Assembly (NCBI GenBank): GCA_030374805.1
Contig: JARGSG010000207.1
Span: forward strand, 372,001-436,000
Length of the DNA stretch: 64,000 bases
Reading direction: 5' to 3'
DNA from: Gracilaria gracilis
Lineage: Eukaryota; Rhodophyta; Florideophyceae; Gracilariales; Gracilariaceae
A program made the translations under genes and the position numbers. Positions 1 through 11,435 of this stretch are shown here, piece by piece; the first letter of the stretch is position 1; every line of letters starts with the position of its first letter. Below the pieces are notes generated by a model, which was not told the DNA's origin, ran no database searches, and saw nothing but the letters and a program-made list of their open reading frames with translations.

Positions 1-1668
1 CTTTCGAGTTTTGGTGAAGGAGGTGGGGGTTGGTTGTCTGGTGTACCAGGAAACAGCATATGCTCAGACGGCGGAGGTGGTGGAGGAGGTTCATTTGCAG
101 AGGCGAAAGTCAGGGGTACCTGAACTCCTGCTTGCTGCCCAGTTAAACGCATCGAAGGGACCGCCTTTCCAGATAACCTCAGATTCTGAGGAGACAATGA
201 TTCAAACGTAGTGAGTCCCAAGCTATCTTCATTCTTGTGCGTGTTAGCTGTGCCTGTTTCGCCCACCGTTTCCAGGGAAGACTTCGGGAATTGAAGGGAG
301 CTCATGGCCTTCGAAAAAGGCGAAATGTGAGGAGGTGTAGTGGTCGGCTTTGGGGGGCTCTTCCTGTACAGATTGTCAAGAGAAGACGTGAGCGGAGCAT
401 TCTTCGGGGTCGAACTCGGGTGCGGATTTAAAGAAGTGCTGTGTTCTTTTGATGGGACCGCGGAAGGAAGTGTTCGCTGAAAATCGCCGAAGTTCGCAAA
501 GTCCGCGAACCCGCGATTTGTCAGTGGTGTTGGGGTTGGCTCAGTCGACGTACCCTTTGCAGTTGAAGAAATCAGCGATTCAGTCGCCATTATCTTAGGG
601 GCCGACTGTTGGGGAGTCACTGTCGCTGTTGTGATTGGAGCTGATGGCTCATCAAAGTCAAGCAGATCTTTCTGAACCCGTCGCGGTGGTGCGGCACTTT
701 GTGCTTGATTCATGGATTTTCCATCTTGCAGCAAAACCCAATCTAGCGATCTCTGAAGGTCACCATCTCCAACCTCGATAGCCTTCACAGCTACGTCTTG
801 AGGGAAGCCCATAGTCAACAGTTGTTTCAAAGTGCTCGCTCGCCCGATCGCACTGGTACCGCCTGTGTTTGGGGTAAATGAGTTCCTAGTGGTAGGGGTC
901 TGCTGAGACCCCCGCATCGGCTTCACTGGGCGTGAAAATCGACCGCCGTAGCTCATTGACGACGTGCCTGTCTTTCGAACAGTTGGAGCAGAATCATACG
1001 CAGCTTGGCGCGACGCAGACATCGGTTGCGTGGGTCGAGGACCTAACGAACCTGGATTTGGACGCGCTGCTAAACGAGATGATCGGTTTCGACTGACAGT
1101 TTGGCCCCCCAACCCGCCATTCTCAATAGTTATGTATCGCTTATTTTCGTACTTATCGCGTATGAATCGCTCCATTTGCATGGAATCTGAAGAGTGTGGA
1201 CGCCGAAAATCGGGAGGGAGACACGCTTCAAAGTAGTGCGATGCCTTAGCATTACCAAACTTCCTGAAATGCTGAATTTGACTCGGAGTCCATGTGTCAA
1301 GTGTGATGGACCTCACTTGAGAAATATGGGTACCAAGCTTTCTGTGAATGCCACTGCATGTGATACAGATGAAGATGCCGAGATTGGTGGAGGCCCACCT
1401 GGGAGAATGACCTTTGCAATCAGCACATGTTTTGTTTTCCGGGAGAAGCCTAGACGTTGAACATGACATCGTGTCAGCAAATTGTTTTCGCGGGACATAT
1501 TCATGGTGTTCAATGGAGGGTGCAGTGCATGTGGAATGCTTCAAGTGACGAACCGCAATGATTGAGCAAGAAACATGAATAAGGAGGCATGGATGAGAAA
1601 ACTTACATCATCTTGCGGAGTATTGCTTGATGCTCAGCATCAAGCTGAGGGTTTTTTCTCTCGGCCAT
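1..1668 (-). CDS. ArfGAP-UBA protein (SMAP/AGD-like), 3' end outside window
   Basis: GTPase-activating protein for Arf GTPases in vesicle budding. Two exons are visible: 1607-1668 (start ATG at 1666-1668) and <1-1449. They are separated by a 157-bp intron (1450-1606) with a GTAAGT donor and a TAG acceptor that splits codon 21. The ArfGAP zinc finger has C29, C32, C49 and C52 (C-x2-C-x16-C-x2-C), the WAS motif and the arginine finger in CSGIHRKLG (R57). A UBA-like domain lies at about residues 223-262, followed by a clathrin-box-like LLDFD (about 283-287) and the aromatic-acidic stretch FADFANFGDF (about 335-344). The rest is Ser/Pro/Thr-rich linker, open to the window edge (about 504 residues seen). 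Seen directly: the domain motifs and splice sites. Known: SMAP and Age2 proteins pair ArfGAP with clathrin binding. Inferred: a clathrin-coat ArfGAP. Confidence 0.92.
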
Positions 1669-2462
1669 GAAGACGATTGCTGGTTTGGAATATGTCAAGG
1701 CTGTATCGCAAAGCGGGCAGTAAACAGAGAGTTTGTCACTTGCGTCGCTACGACAAGGTTTTGTTCACGTTTCCGCGGAACAACCTAGTAAAGATGCGTG
1801 AAGCTGCTACCTGTTTTCTATTAGCGGGAAGTACCTTTGTACATGCCGCCGCATAAATTCATTGTCGAGTGGGCGAAATGAGACGAGCACAGCAGTGCCA
1901 CAGCGTGCCGCGCCTACAGAACCTCCACGCGAAATGCTTGCCAGTTATGCAGGAGTGCCTAGTGACACATTGCCATCTCGAAAGGATAGGGTGACAAAAT
2001 GACAAAGTGATATTCATCAGCTATTGAAGATCTTCGCGTGCAGGGTAAAGAGGCTATCTATCTCTAGTTTTTATTTTCTTCCGCGAAGAGAAACTTGTCT
2101 CTTTCACTAACATCGAGGTCTCTTGCTCTAGAGCTTGCCGTTTTAATTGCTTCCATCGTTAGGCAAAATTCGGTTATTCATTGGATTTGATGCCAACCTT
2201 TTTTTGGCCAAGCTTTGCGGCAGAGATCTTTTCCCACCCAGAAGAATCACTCTGTATCTTCCCAATATACCTGCCCACACGGTGCCCTCCATTTGCTCCC
2301 CCATCGTTCGAAACCTCAAGAAGATTATACGCTTCGTGGCATCTTTGTTCTATCCACCTTCGTTCCTGAGGAACCAAACAACGCCCTGTCGTGCTACACG
2401 GACCTCGGGCTGTAGGGAGTCGTTAATTGTGGCTGAAGCTGTCTTTCGAACCGAACACCGAA
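1669..2462. promoter_or_regulatory. Divergent intergenic region between ArfGAP and NELF-B-like genes
   Basis: This 794-bp stretch separates two divergently transcribed genes and must hold both 5' UTRs and promoters. I see no convincing TATA box and no conserved ORF. The short ORFs here have no recognisable motifs. Confidence 0.5.
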
Positions 2463-3896
2463 ATGGAGCCAGCTTTGAACTCTCAGTTTTATCAAATCGG
2501 ATACGCGGGGAAAGATGCAGTGAAGGAGTGCTTTGAAAACCGCGATTATGAGATAGAAAAGGTTATTGAGTTTATCATGGAGTTCAAGAATCTGAGAGGG
2601 CTACAGATTGGAACTACCCCTTTGACTCTTTTGAAGAAGGGTGGATTCGTTCCTAGTCGCACACTGACCGAGGTTCTCAAGATTGTCATAGATAAGATGA
2701 AACGGGATATTTCTACTCTGTCACACGATAAGTTGGACTGCTTGTTGGAAAAGAGTTTCACCTACCTCACCGTCCCACATCTCGCTGAAATTCCCATTGC
2801 CACCCTAGAACGTATAAACGTTGTCGACCCGCACATTTGGAAACAGATTGTTGACAACGGACTAAATGACTCTCCATATACGGATCTTCCTCTTTCTATC
2901 AAGAAGAGAATATGGTCGTTCGAACCGAAAGCATTGGACCATGAAGTGGATGTATTGATTGACAGTCTACCGGATACGGCGAATCCTGAAAACCTTGATG
3001 ATATGAACCGTGACCGACATCGGATGCGTTCGACAAACGCCAAGCTTAACGAACTCCTTCGCATGCTGGAAGGAATGGGCGAAAATGAAGTTATGCAGGT
3101 TATGGAGAAAATGGTTGAGAGAGCTTCTGTAGAGCAAGTTCCATCTAAACTTGATACCATTGCTAATTTTTATCACGACTTAGTTCTTCGACTTCCTACT
3201 GCGTCTGTATCAGGGCCAAATCTCATGACTGTGCGAAAGATGGGCAAGTTTCTCGACACCAAGGCAGGTCATGATATTGCTTTGGACACGCATTTGTTGA
3301 AAGAGATTCGCGAAGCCATGTCCGCCGAACATCCAAATGGAGCGGTGATATTATTAGTCGGGTCAACCTACTCACGTGATTTCTTGGCCGACCAGCTTAT
3401 ATACGGTTTGATATCGAGAAGGGGTCCTATCAATGACTTCACGGATGAAAACATATTGAAATCTGCTGCCTCGCATTTGAGAGCAGACCCGCACGTAGAG
3501 GACCTCACGTTTTTGAATCTCTGCAACATGAAGACCGGAACGTTGCTTTCAGGTTCTGGTTCGGTATCTGAGGCGGAATTTGAAGAACCATTTCAGTTGT
3601 TTTTCCAGCTTATAATGGATGAAATCCATATGGAAATCACTCACTTTCATGATAAGTTCTACTCCTCCAACATAGGACTTCCAAATTCGCGTCTTGTTGA
3701 GGCAGTACAGAAGGGAAGGTTGCAAAGAAGGGTACTCACGTCTTACTGCCTTCAGCAGTTAATACATGGGAATTTTATCGCGTTATCCCGATACAGATTA
3801 CTCCTAGAAGACGTTCTACGAGCGGCTGATAATACAACAGAGCCACGAGAGGTCACGTTGGCGCGCGAACTAATCTTTAAGATTATTGACCCTTAA
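2463..3896 (+). CDS. Negative elongation factor B-like protein (NELF-B/COBRA1 family)
   Basis: Intronless, 477 aa. The first in-frame ATG is 2463-2465; the longer open frame upstream begins only with TTG. An all-helical protein. The strongest resemblance to COBRA1/NELF-B is the block LDCLLEKSFTYLTVPHL (about residues 82-98) followed by SIKKRIWSFEPKALDHEVDVL (about 141-161), matching the order LEDLLEKSF...VKRQIW...DEV of animal NELF-B. A further match is LPNSRLVEAVQKGRLQRRVL near the C-terminus. It is about 100 residues shorter than the human protein, mainly at the C-terminus. NELF-B is a HEAT-like scaffold of the NELF complex, which holds RNA polymerase II in promoter-proximal pause. The function is inferred from family membership; the match is from memory of the family, not a search. 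Confidence 0.78.
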   Translation: MEPALNSQFYQIGYAGKDAVKECFENRDYEIEKVIEFIMEFKNLRGLQIGTTPLTLLKKGGFVPSRTLTEVLKIVIDKMKRDISTLSHDKLDCLLEKSFTYLTVPHLAEIPIATLERINVVDPHIWKQIVDNGLNDSPYTDLPLSIKKRIWSFEPKALDHEVDVLIDSLPDTANPENLDDMNRDRHRMRSTNAKLNELLRMLEGMGENEVMQVMEKMVERASVEQVPSKLDTIANFYHDLVLRLPTASVSGPNLMTVRKMGKFLDTKAGHDIALDTHLLKEIREAMSAEHPNGAVILLVGSTYSRDFLADQLIYGLISRRGPINDFTDENILKSAASHLRADPHVEDLTFLNLCNMKTGTLLSGSGSVSEAEFEEPFQLFFQLIMDEIHMEITHFHDKFYSSNIGLPNSRLVEAVQKGRLQRRVLTSYCLQQLIHGNFIALSRYRLLLEDVLRAADNTTEPREVTLARELIFKIIDP

Positions 3897-3963
3897 GCGA
3901 TTTGAATTAATCGTTTAAGTGTGCTCGCTAACGCGATAAACAAGTTCTGCCCGCAGAGTCGCA

Positions 3964-5730
3964 TCAGTCCAAACCAACAACGTTTTCCAAGAACGCAACA
4001 AGTATCAACGAAACTGGAAACATGGATAGTGCAATCCACCCGTCCCGCAAAGTCATCACACGTTTTTGGCTGATAAAGAAGAGTACGATTTCGACGACGA
4101 GAATTGAAATTGTTTCTGCTGTGAACTGCCATGCAAGTTGCTTCATTGTGATTAGGATCATAAAAATGGCCAACACAAAGGTGTTATTCATAATTGCTGC
4201 TCCCAATAGTGTTGACAGGGAGATTGTAATCGTCTTGCGAGTCTTCTTCGCAGCGTAACTGTATGCAGCGATTAGCTCTGATGCATTACTTGCCAGCGGT
4301 GCTAGAACGAATGAAATGTAGAACGGTGGGATGCCAACCCTTCGTCCAACCTCACTCATTACACCGACCATAGGATCCGAAAAGATCAAGACGAGAAGAG
4401 TGCCTATCGCCATCCTTGAAAAAGCTCTCTTCATAATGTTGATGCTTCTTTGTGCAGGGTCTTTGTGGTATAAATCTTGTGGCACTTCTTCATGTTCTTC
4501 TTCGTCTAATGTTTCTCCGTTCTCCTTAGCTGCCTCATTAGCGGCAGGTGGTGCATTGGCCGCTGCATCGGCAGCTGCATCGAGTCTTTTCTTTGCTCTT
4601 CCGGCCAGGAAACCTGGCATGTAGTCCAGAAACTCCTTTAACTGAATGTGACCATCATCATTATAATCCATTGCTTCATACATTTGGGTGATTTCTTCCG
4701 GAGAACAGGGCTCACCCAGATCGTTCATAAGATACTGAAGTTCCAGCTTGTCTATTGAACTGCTGTCGTTCTGATCGTATCCATGGAAGAAGGACTTTAG
4801 AACCCTACTCAATCTGCTATCTTCATGCAGAGGGCTGGATTCGTCCACATGGCTCGCAGCGGTGTCCCAGAAACCCTTGAATGCGTCTGTAAGAGTGAGT
4901 TCACCTTTGCTGATGAGCTTCTTCGTTACTTCGTCACTGCGGGCCTCAAGAAAGCTGTCTCGCTCCGGTGAAGACGTAAATTGAGAGTGCAAATACCAGA
5001 CAAAAAAGCTTAAGCATATGACAAGGCAGAAAAAAGCGGGGATACGCTCCCTAGCAGCGGCATCACTTACAGCGTGTCCCACCTCATCCCTTTTAAAGAA
5101 CACTCCTGTGCTCAATGCTGCCGCTTGAATGACAATGTACGACACGGCCGTAATCAGCATGGTACGCCCTGCTGTCTGAACCATCGCTCTAGTCTCAATC
5201 CCAGTTCGATCTAGATGCATATTGTTTGACGGGTTGAGCTTCGGTCGACCAAAATAATGTGGAACGCCGTCAGGTCGTATGTTCACACGACCAGCAAGAA
5301 TCGATAGGAACCACGGAATTGTGAGCAGCATGCTTGTGGAGCCGGCAAGAGCTCCAACCCCGACGGAAAGCTCTTCCTGTGCATTTTCTCCCAATCCTGA
5401 AAACAGTACGATAGCACCATCTGGCACAGCGCCTAAAATTGGAAGGACAACTGAACCGACAATTCCTTTGAGCGACGGCACCATCAATAGCAACTCGCTA
5501 CCGTCCGCAATTAACTTGGAGGCATTGAATAGAACAAATCCATAAACAGAAAGAAGCATAAGAACTTGAACAAAACCACTTGCGGGTGATACATCGCAAT
5601 GAACGGCTTCAGAAATGGCCGGAGACACTGTTGCAGTTACATTTTCGGCAACCCTGCTAGTTATGCCACAAGCTTTGTACCACAGTTCACCTCCTGGAAG
5701 AGAGGACGGTTCGATGAATAAGGACTCCAT
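3964..5730 (-). CDS. EF-hand Na+/Ca2+ exchanger-like cation antiporter (NCL type)
   Basis: Intronless, 588 aa, ATG at 5728-5730. Two CaCA alpha-repeats are visible: GAVPDGA...GVGALAGST (about residues 100-132) and APLASNASEL...LLGAAIMNNTF (about 477-518), each within clustered membrane helices. The central cytosolic loop carries two EF-hands with good calcium loops, D319-E330 (DQNDSSSIDKLE) and D355-E366 (DYNDDGHIQLKE), followed by an Ala-rich and then acidic linker. This layout matches the plant NCL/EF-CAX family, in which EF-hands regulate an exchanger that moves Ca2+ or Na+ across the plasma or vacuolar membrane. Its stop lies 67 bp from the convergent NELF-B-like gene. The ion specificity cannot be read from the sequence. 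Confidence 0.93.
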   Translation of the reverse strand: MESLFIEPSSLPGGELWYKACGITSRVAENVTATVSPAISEAVHCDVSPASGFVQVLMLLSVYGFVLFNASKLIADGSELLLMVPSLKGIVGSVVLPILGAVPDGAIVLFSGLGENAQEELSVGVGALAGSTSMLLTIPWFLSILAGRVNIRPDGVPHYFGRPKLNPSNNMHLDRTGIETRAMVQTAGRTMLITAVSYIVIQAAALSTGVFFKRDEVGHAVSDAAARERIPAFFCLVICLSFFVWYLHSQFTSSPERDSFLEARSDEVTKKLISKGELTLTDAFKGFWDTAASHVDESSPLHEDSRLSRVLKSFFHGYDQNDSSSIDKLELQYLMNDLGEPCSPEEITQMYEAMDYNDDGHIQLKEFLDYMPGFLAGRAKKRLDAAADAAANAPPAANEAAKENGETLDEEEHEEVPQDLYHKDPAQRSINIMKRAFSRMAIGTLLVLIFSDPMVGVMSEVGRRVGIPPFYISFVLAPLASNASELIAAYSYAAKKTRKTITISLSTLLGAAIMNNTFVLAIFMILITMKQLAWQFTAETISILVVEIVLFFISQKRVMTLRDGWIALSMFPVSLILVAFLENVVGLD

Positions 5731-7031
5731 GCGCTTTTAATTGTTCTTCTGGAACAGAGGGAGATAGTATGTACAAATACGGCGCCAACGAAAAGATCAC
5801 AGAGTTCACGACGGCCTCCCGAACTTGCAACGAACAGGGAAAAGCTTTGCGCTGTAAGGTGTTCAGAATCCGCCGAAGCAGAAAGGGGAGATACCAGGTA
5901 TTGTTACAATATCCTTCTTCTTACTGTTGGTACACGCAATAACGATGTCGAAATAAACGGAGCAAGATACGGGCCGTTCTAGCGACAGAATGCGAGCTGA
6001 GCAGATGCAAAAGCTGGAGCGGTGCGTTTGACGATCCACCAATGTCCCAATCAGATTCCAGTTTGTTTGGCCCCGGAGGTATATACAACCTGTCCTACAG
6101 GTTGTAATTTGTTCAAAGAATCGTTGCTGGTGCAGGCACTTAAAGAAGTGTAGACGCGGAGACCCGTTCGACAGGTGTTCGACAGATGAGAGCTGGTGAC
6201 GAAATCGCTTGCAGAATTGATTCTGAATGAACAATTGCTTTTCAGAACGTAGCCCTTACCTCGTAGCTCTGCTGCAGGAATCCTTTTGAAGCAGCGAGTT
6301 AGATGGTGTTGATACGCACACAACTTGTGCCAGGGTTTCTTCAAGTGCCCCAATGCTCCAATCAAGTTCGCAGCTGTCGTTCGATACTAACATACAGTAC
6401 CGGTAGGCTGTTGTGGATATGATATCAATGCTAGCAAAGTGGTCATGAAGCAATTGTGAATGTCGGTAAATGGAAGTAGATAAAGTCTCAAGGCAAAAAA
6501 CCGTTCGTGTCCATGCAAAGTTACCTTTGACTTGTGGCGATTCTGAAAGGAACCAGGTACAAGCCCGAAGGAGGTCAAAAGAGATCAACAGAGCGGTTGT
6601 GGCGGCCGTGACGAGGGACCTGTGTATGAAACATATGCTTTTTGCGGACCCCTTGTAATACAGTAATTTTGGTGATGGTTCGCTTGTAAGCAGCTGAAAA
6701 TATCCATCAAAAACCGTTTAATTGGTGAGTCTAACTGGAAACCACAACCCTCGCCTTTGGCTCAAGTCCGCACATGCTTCGTAGCTTACACATCATCATC
6801 ATCCGGTCTCAGTGATATAATAGATGAGGTGGCACCCATTCATTTAAGTATTAGTATTTAGTGTGCACGAGAGCACTTTGTGCTCTCTAAACTACTATAT
6901 AAACGCACAGCTGAAGAGAACAAGCTTATCGCTGAGTTCTCCAACGCCTCACTTGCATTCGCTCTAATATCCGGAGATGGCGGAGAGGGGTAATGTTCCG
7001 ACAAAAAACGTAAACAGAACGGCAATATCTA
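5731..7031. other. Gene-free stretch upstream of exchanger and before the first transposon
   Basis: About 1.3 kb with no convincing coding sequence on either strand; the overlapping short ORFs lack motifs. It contains a perfect 10-bp-stem, 3-nt-loop hairpin at 6084-6106 and a 7-bp-stem hairpin at 6870-6886. The part next to 5730 presumably holds the exchanger promoter. Confidence 0.5.
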
Positions 7032-7836
7032 GTGTCTAAAAAATATTTGTACTCATATGAGTCCAAATGTGTAGCGTTCCATTTCAATTACTCGAGATGC
7101 CTCTTTTCCTACATCTCAAGCTACCTACACCAACGCATTCCTGACAGTCAAGCTTTCAAACAAGCTCAGAATGCTCCAAATCGAAGGGCAATAGGCTGCA
7201 ATACATTCAAAACTATTTTGACCGTTTTGGCCGTTCACAAAACCCAAATCTGTCAGGAAAGTCGAGAAAAACGGTTATCTTTATTTTGCTTCTGAACGTG
7301 GCACACATTCGAACTTCAAAAGAACTACTTCAACTTCAGCTACAAACTTATCGCTGAAGCAGCGCACACCATAGATAGTGACTCCATGAACATTAATAAT
7401 ATCTAGGCAACAGATTTAGATCAAATTGAGCTAAATAACCTTCCAAATATCTTGCACACAACCCATAGTGGTCAGCAAGGCGACGAAGGAGAACATATTT
7501 AACTGTTCTCAACTGCTTTAGAAGATTAACAGCCTGCTTTTCAACGTTCAAAGAATCTTATATTAGTGCGCAATGCTCGAAGGCAATTTGACAGTGAACT
7601 ACGCTGCTGCTTCTGCTCCCCAAAGTTCGCCAGTTCGAAGCACTTTGCCATGGCATATATCTTCGCAGCGTCCCAGAGGTATCTCCGTTCTGACCTCTTG
7701 CAAAAAATTCTATTGCCATCATCAGCGCCACGCTAAAAACCGAATAAATTAGTGAAATCAAACCATCGGAAAGGTTAACAGAAGAAACAGAAGCGGTAAA
7801 AAACAGAAGATGCTGGCGCAAGCGTGACGACGACGT

Positions 7837-9113
7837 ATGCAATTCAGAGCTCAAAAATATGCCAGTACGGGTTCGCTGCAACTGTACAGCTCCATCCTAG
7901 AACAATTAAACGATACGAAATGGAAATCTCCAGCGCCGAATGGTACGCTACGAGAGAGTAGGCGGTGCAGAAGTCTAAAAGGGAAGCTATCATTGCAATC
8001 GACCATCGCACTAGCATTCGTGAGGAAATATGCAGATGTCAATGCTTTGTGTTGCCCCTCGGGCCGAGTGTCTTTGGAGGAGCGGCCAGTTCAATGGCTT
8101 CCAAGTGATATTCGTCGTGAGGATGTGTCCAATCTTTACAGTAATTCTTGGTGCGAAATAGCTGCTGCTGCCATAGAAGAGTCGCAGTTGCAAATGCCAG
8201 ACTCGACGTTGAGCCAGAATAGATTTCTAAAGGTATGAGCCTCACAATTGCCGACTCTCCGAGTGTCCAAAGTCGGTAGTGATTTTTGCGACACGTGCAC
8301 GACACTACTCAACTCTGCCACTTCTACAACTAACACAGAGCTCAGAGCATCGCTCTTAACAGCACGACGTCAACACCGCATTGAAGCTGCAAACGAATTT
8401 CGCGAATACAGGGATATTCAGATGGCCTCCTACAACACTTCATCAGCAGAACCAATTCACATGGTATTTGAATTTGCAGAGAAGTTCCTGCTTCCACATT
8501 TACTGCGTCAACCGGGGCAGTTACATTTCGTTAAGGGCTTGAAGTTTGACTTCTTTGGGGTATCAAGCAGCATTTTGGGAGTTTGCTTCGTGTATGGACT
8601 ACCCGAAGGGCACTGGCCCAATAACAAAACTTGTAACGAGGTGGCGTCCATGTTGCATCACGCCTTCCTACAGCATCGTACTCCTTGTGTCCCGACAAGG
8701 CTTCACGGACGAGTTAATATACATGCGGACAACTGTAGTAGTCAAAACGGAAACCGCTACATGCTATGGTACCTACTTTGGATGGTGTGCATGAGTTATG
8801 AAGATCAAATTATGCTCCGTTTCTTAGTGGCAGGACACACCAAGAATCGGTGCGATGCCTCTTTTGGCTTAGTAAAACGTCGATTAAAGCAGTTTGACGT
8901 ATACTTTCCTACAGATATGATGAAGATTATTCAAGAAAGCGCGGAGTCAAATAAGGTTGTATGCTCTACAGATGTGTCGTGGATTGATTAGAAGAAGCTT
9001 TTATCTCTTTTCTTTACTGTTCCAAGTGCCCTACGACTATCCAGATTTCATGTATTTCGATTCTGTTCCGAGTTCTCGGGAGGTGCCTACACAAAGGGTT
9101 TGTCAAGTGACAG
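7837..9113 (+). pseudogene. DUF7869-type transposon protein, 5' part (interrupted)
   Basis: A single reading frame runs from 7837 to the LTR insertion at 9113, with stops at 8236-8238 (TGA) and 8989-8991 (TAG). Features typical of the widespread uncharacterised DUF7869-type family: SDFCDTC (Cys pair), VNIHADNCSSQNGNRYM (acidic D with NCxxQNxNR) and AGHTKNRCDASFGLVKRRLK. The stop at 8989 falls where the family usually has Trp (SWID then stop then KKLL), pointing to a TGG to TAG change. The stop at 8236 could be removed only by a very short intron. The family name is from memory; a DDE-like transposase role is plausible but not shown. The N-terminus is uncertain because a stop at 7825 precedes this frame. 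Confidence 0.68.
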
Positions 9114-9624
9114 TGTCGTACAAATACCGATAAGGTGTGGGGTCCGCCTGGTAGAGGGAGCGCGCGAGGGCTCAACCTAAAGGGGAAAAACACACAACCA
9201 ATATGGTAGTAGGGCACCTGAAACCCGCAGGGGCAAACGGCGGGGCAACTAGTCTAGACCGTGTAGGTGTACGGTAGTAGACGTCGACGCGCGGTAAAAC
9301 CTGAATAGTAATAGAGTAGCAAGTGACCAAGATGGTATAGTTACTGCCCTAGTGGTGCCTGACTTTACAAATACCCGAGGGGGAAGGCGAGGTGCACCAC
9401 AATATTTACAAGGTGCACCGACGCCGATCTCCCAATGCGGGCATGACGTCATCGGCTGTGCCCATGACCTACTGTCATGGGCCAGCAATGCTAAACTATC
9501 CTAGACTATAAATTAGAAATTAGAAATTATAAAATACAGAATACCAATTGGGTACAGTGCAGCCAGCAAGGCGCACCAGTAGGCCCCACGTGGCACCAAC
9601 CCATTGAGGTCTCATTGTACTACA
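9114..9624 (-). repeat. 3' LTR of the Ty3/Gypsy element
   Basis: 511 bp. Identical to the LTR at 18019-18526 except for three single-base length differences, each inside a short homopolymer run (A-run, A-run and C-run). No substitutions were found in a full by-eye alignment. Confidence 0.97.
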
Positions 9625-9626
9625 GA

Positions 9627-9638
9627 CCTCCTTTCCTA
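9627..9638 (-). promoter_or_regulatory. Putative polypurine tract
   Basis: The minus strand reads TAGGAAAGGAGG two bases before the 3' LTR, the expected place and composition for the plus-strand DNA primer. Confidence 0.75.
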
Positions 9639-11435
9639 CCCTGAGCCACGCCCTCGTGGCTCCTAGATCCTTTCACCAAGTCGGTGGCATCGTCGTACCA
9701 ATTTGGTCCCTGTCGCAGCCTTTGTGCCATCTCGCGCCGTGCGTCGCGTCGGTTCTGCATCGCCGAACGCACTCTGTTCACCACCGTGGTCATCACCGAT
9801 TGCGGCTCTATCCACCTCTTTGGTTATCATCGACAGCGGCCTATTCATTCCCCATTTGTGGTTTGGCGCGCGACGCGCGCCCATTGCATACCTTTAAGGT
9901 TATACCTTTTTGGCTACACGGCTTAGACCCATTTACCTTGTCGGTATACCCAGTGGGGGGGCGGGGTTGCGCCTTCGAGCTCGTGTGGGCACTGTACCGT
10001 GAATGATTTTGGCGCCCACTTGGTTGCCGGCGTGTCTCTCTGTGCCTTCGAGGTTCGACTACCAACCCTTCGAGGCACTGCCGCTGACTCCATCGAGGTT
10101 GTTCCACCGTTATTCCTTCTGGTTGCCTTCGCATCCCTTTGCGGTTTATCTACGCGGGCTCGCGCCACCGTGGCTTTTCGTCCGAACGACAAAGTTGAAT
10201 CCGTTTATGGTGACCCCCGATCCTTATCTGAACAACATGGGTAGCCCTCGTACCACCGTGCGGGCTCGCACCCGTAGCGGTACATGGCGATTGTCGGTTT
10301 TCCCATGTTGGACAATCAGATGCGGTAACCTCAAGGGACGGGCGCGCCATCGGCGACCAATGCCGATACCTTAATGGTTGAACCAGCATGGGGCCCCGAA
10401 CGGGTGGAGGTTTTGAGCATCAGCTCTAGTGACTCACCCATTGTGGATAAAAAGATGATTCGCTTCACCCCTGCGGTCGAATGCTCGCCGTCTCAACCAC
10501 CTTCCCTCACGGTACTAATCACACCATGTCGGGTGCCGGTCCTTCGCGCGGCCGCGGAAGCGGCATTGCCAAGTCTGGTTCTCGGGGTGCTGCTTTGTAC
10601 CATTCCCGCATCCAAACTGGTTTTCGGAGCCAGCCGGTTCAGTCTTCCTTAAATCAACCTCAAGAGATTCACGAAGGGATCCGGGACCCGTATGGTCCGG
10701 AGCCCGAGATTCCTCGTGGTATTTCCTATTATGGTTTGGAGACGTTCACCACGTTGGTACTTCGATGCGCCTTCGTACGGCGCAGCGAGCGGTTTCGCCT
10801 TCCCATAAGGTCAAATGTTGTGCCACGCGCTTGCGCGCGGAGGCCAGCAATGTACCTGGATTGGTCTGCATGGTCTCTCACCATGCATGGGCGCACGTGC
10901 GGTGTTTCACCCTGTAGGTTACTTGGCAAGGCGAATCAAAATATTTGACCGGAAAATTACCCCTATATATGGTAGTGAAAACGCAGAAAACCCTTTTGGT
11001 CTGTATCTCGGGAACCAAGAGGTTTCAGAGGCTGGGAAGTGGCCGATTCGGGAGCGCGGCACGGTCAAAATACTTAGACTTTTTGACACCCATGCCGTTG
11101 CTCGCTCCCTACACACAATAGTGTAAACCGAATCGGTTACTCCGCACGGCGCGCCCCGAGCAGCGCGGCGTATGCCTCGACAAATAAAAAGATACAATTT
11201 TTTGAATGTTTCCACCGTGCGGGTTCGCGCGCGTGCCGCGCACGTGCATGGCGCGTGTGCAACGGCGCGCGTACAACGGTGCGTCCGTTTTTAGCGCTAC
11301 CGCTCCTTGGACGTACCCTCATGGAATGCTTCCTTCTGGTTGTACCTTCTCGGTGAGCGTCCGAACCGGACTTTGGTACTCCTCATTACAATGTGCTTTT
11401 CCCCCTTCCTTAGAGGACAGCATTACCTCTAAGGT
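9639..11435. other. 1.8-kb region of the retrotransposon between chromodomain and polypurine tract
   Basis: An unusually long stretch downstream of pol with no gag/pol homology. The longest open frame is antisense to the element (10481-10948, +, 155 codons, ATG start, beginning MLAVSTTFPHGTNH, with an Arg/Gly/Ser-rich patch). It has no recognisable domain. It may be a long 3' UTR, a degenerate third ORF or an antisense gene. Confidence 0.5.

Noticed and set aside
2147-2536. 129-codon ORF on + strand overlapping the NELF-B-like start
   Set aside because: Different frame from the conserved gene, no motifs; mostly 5' UTR.
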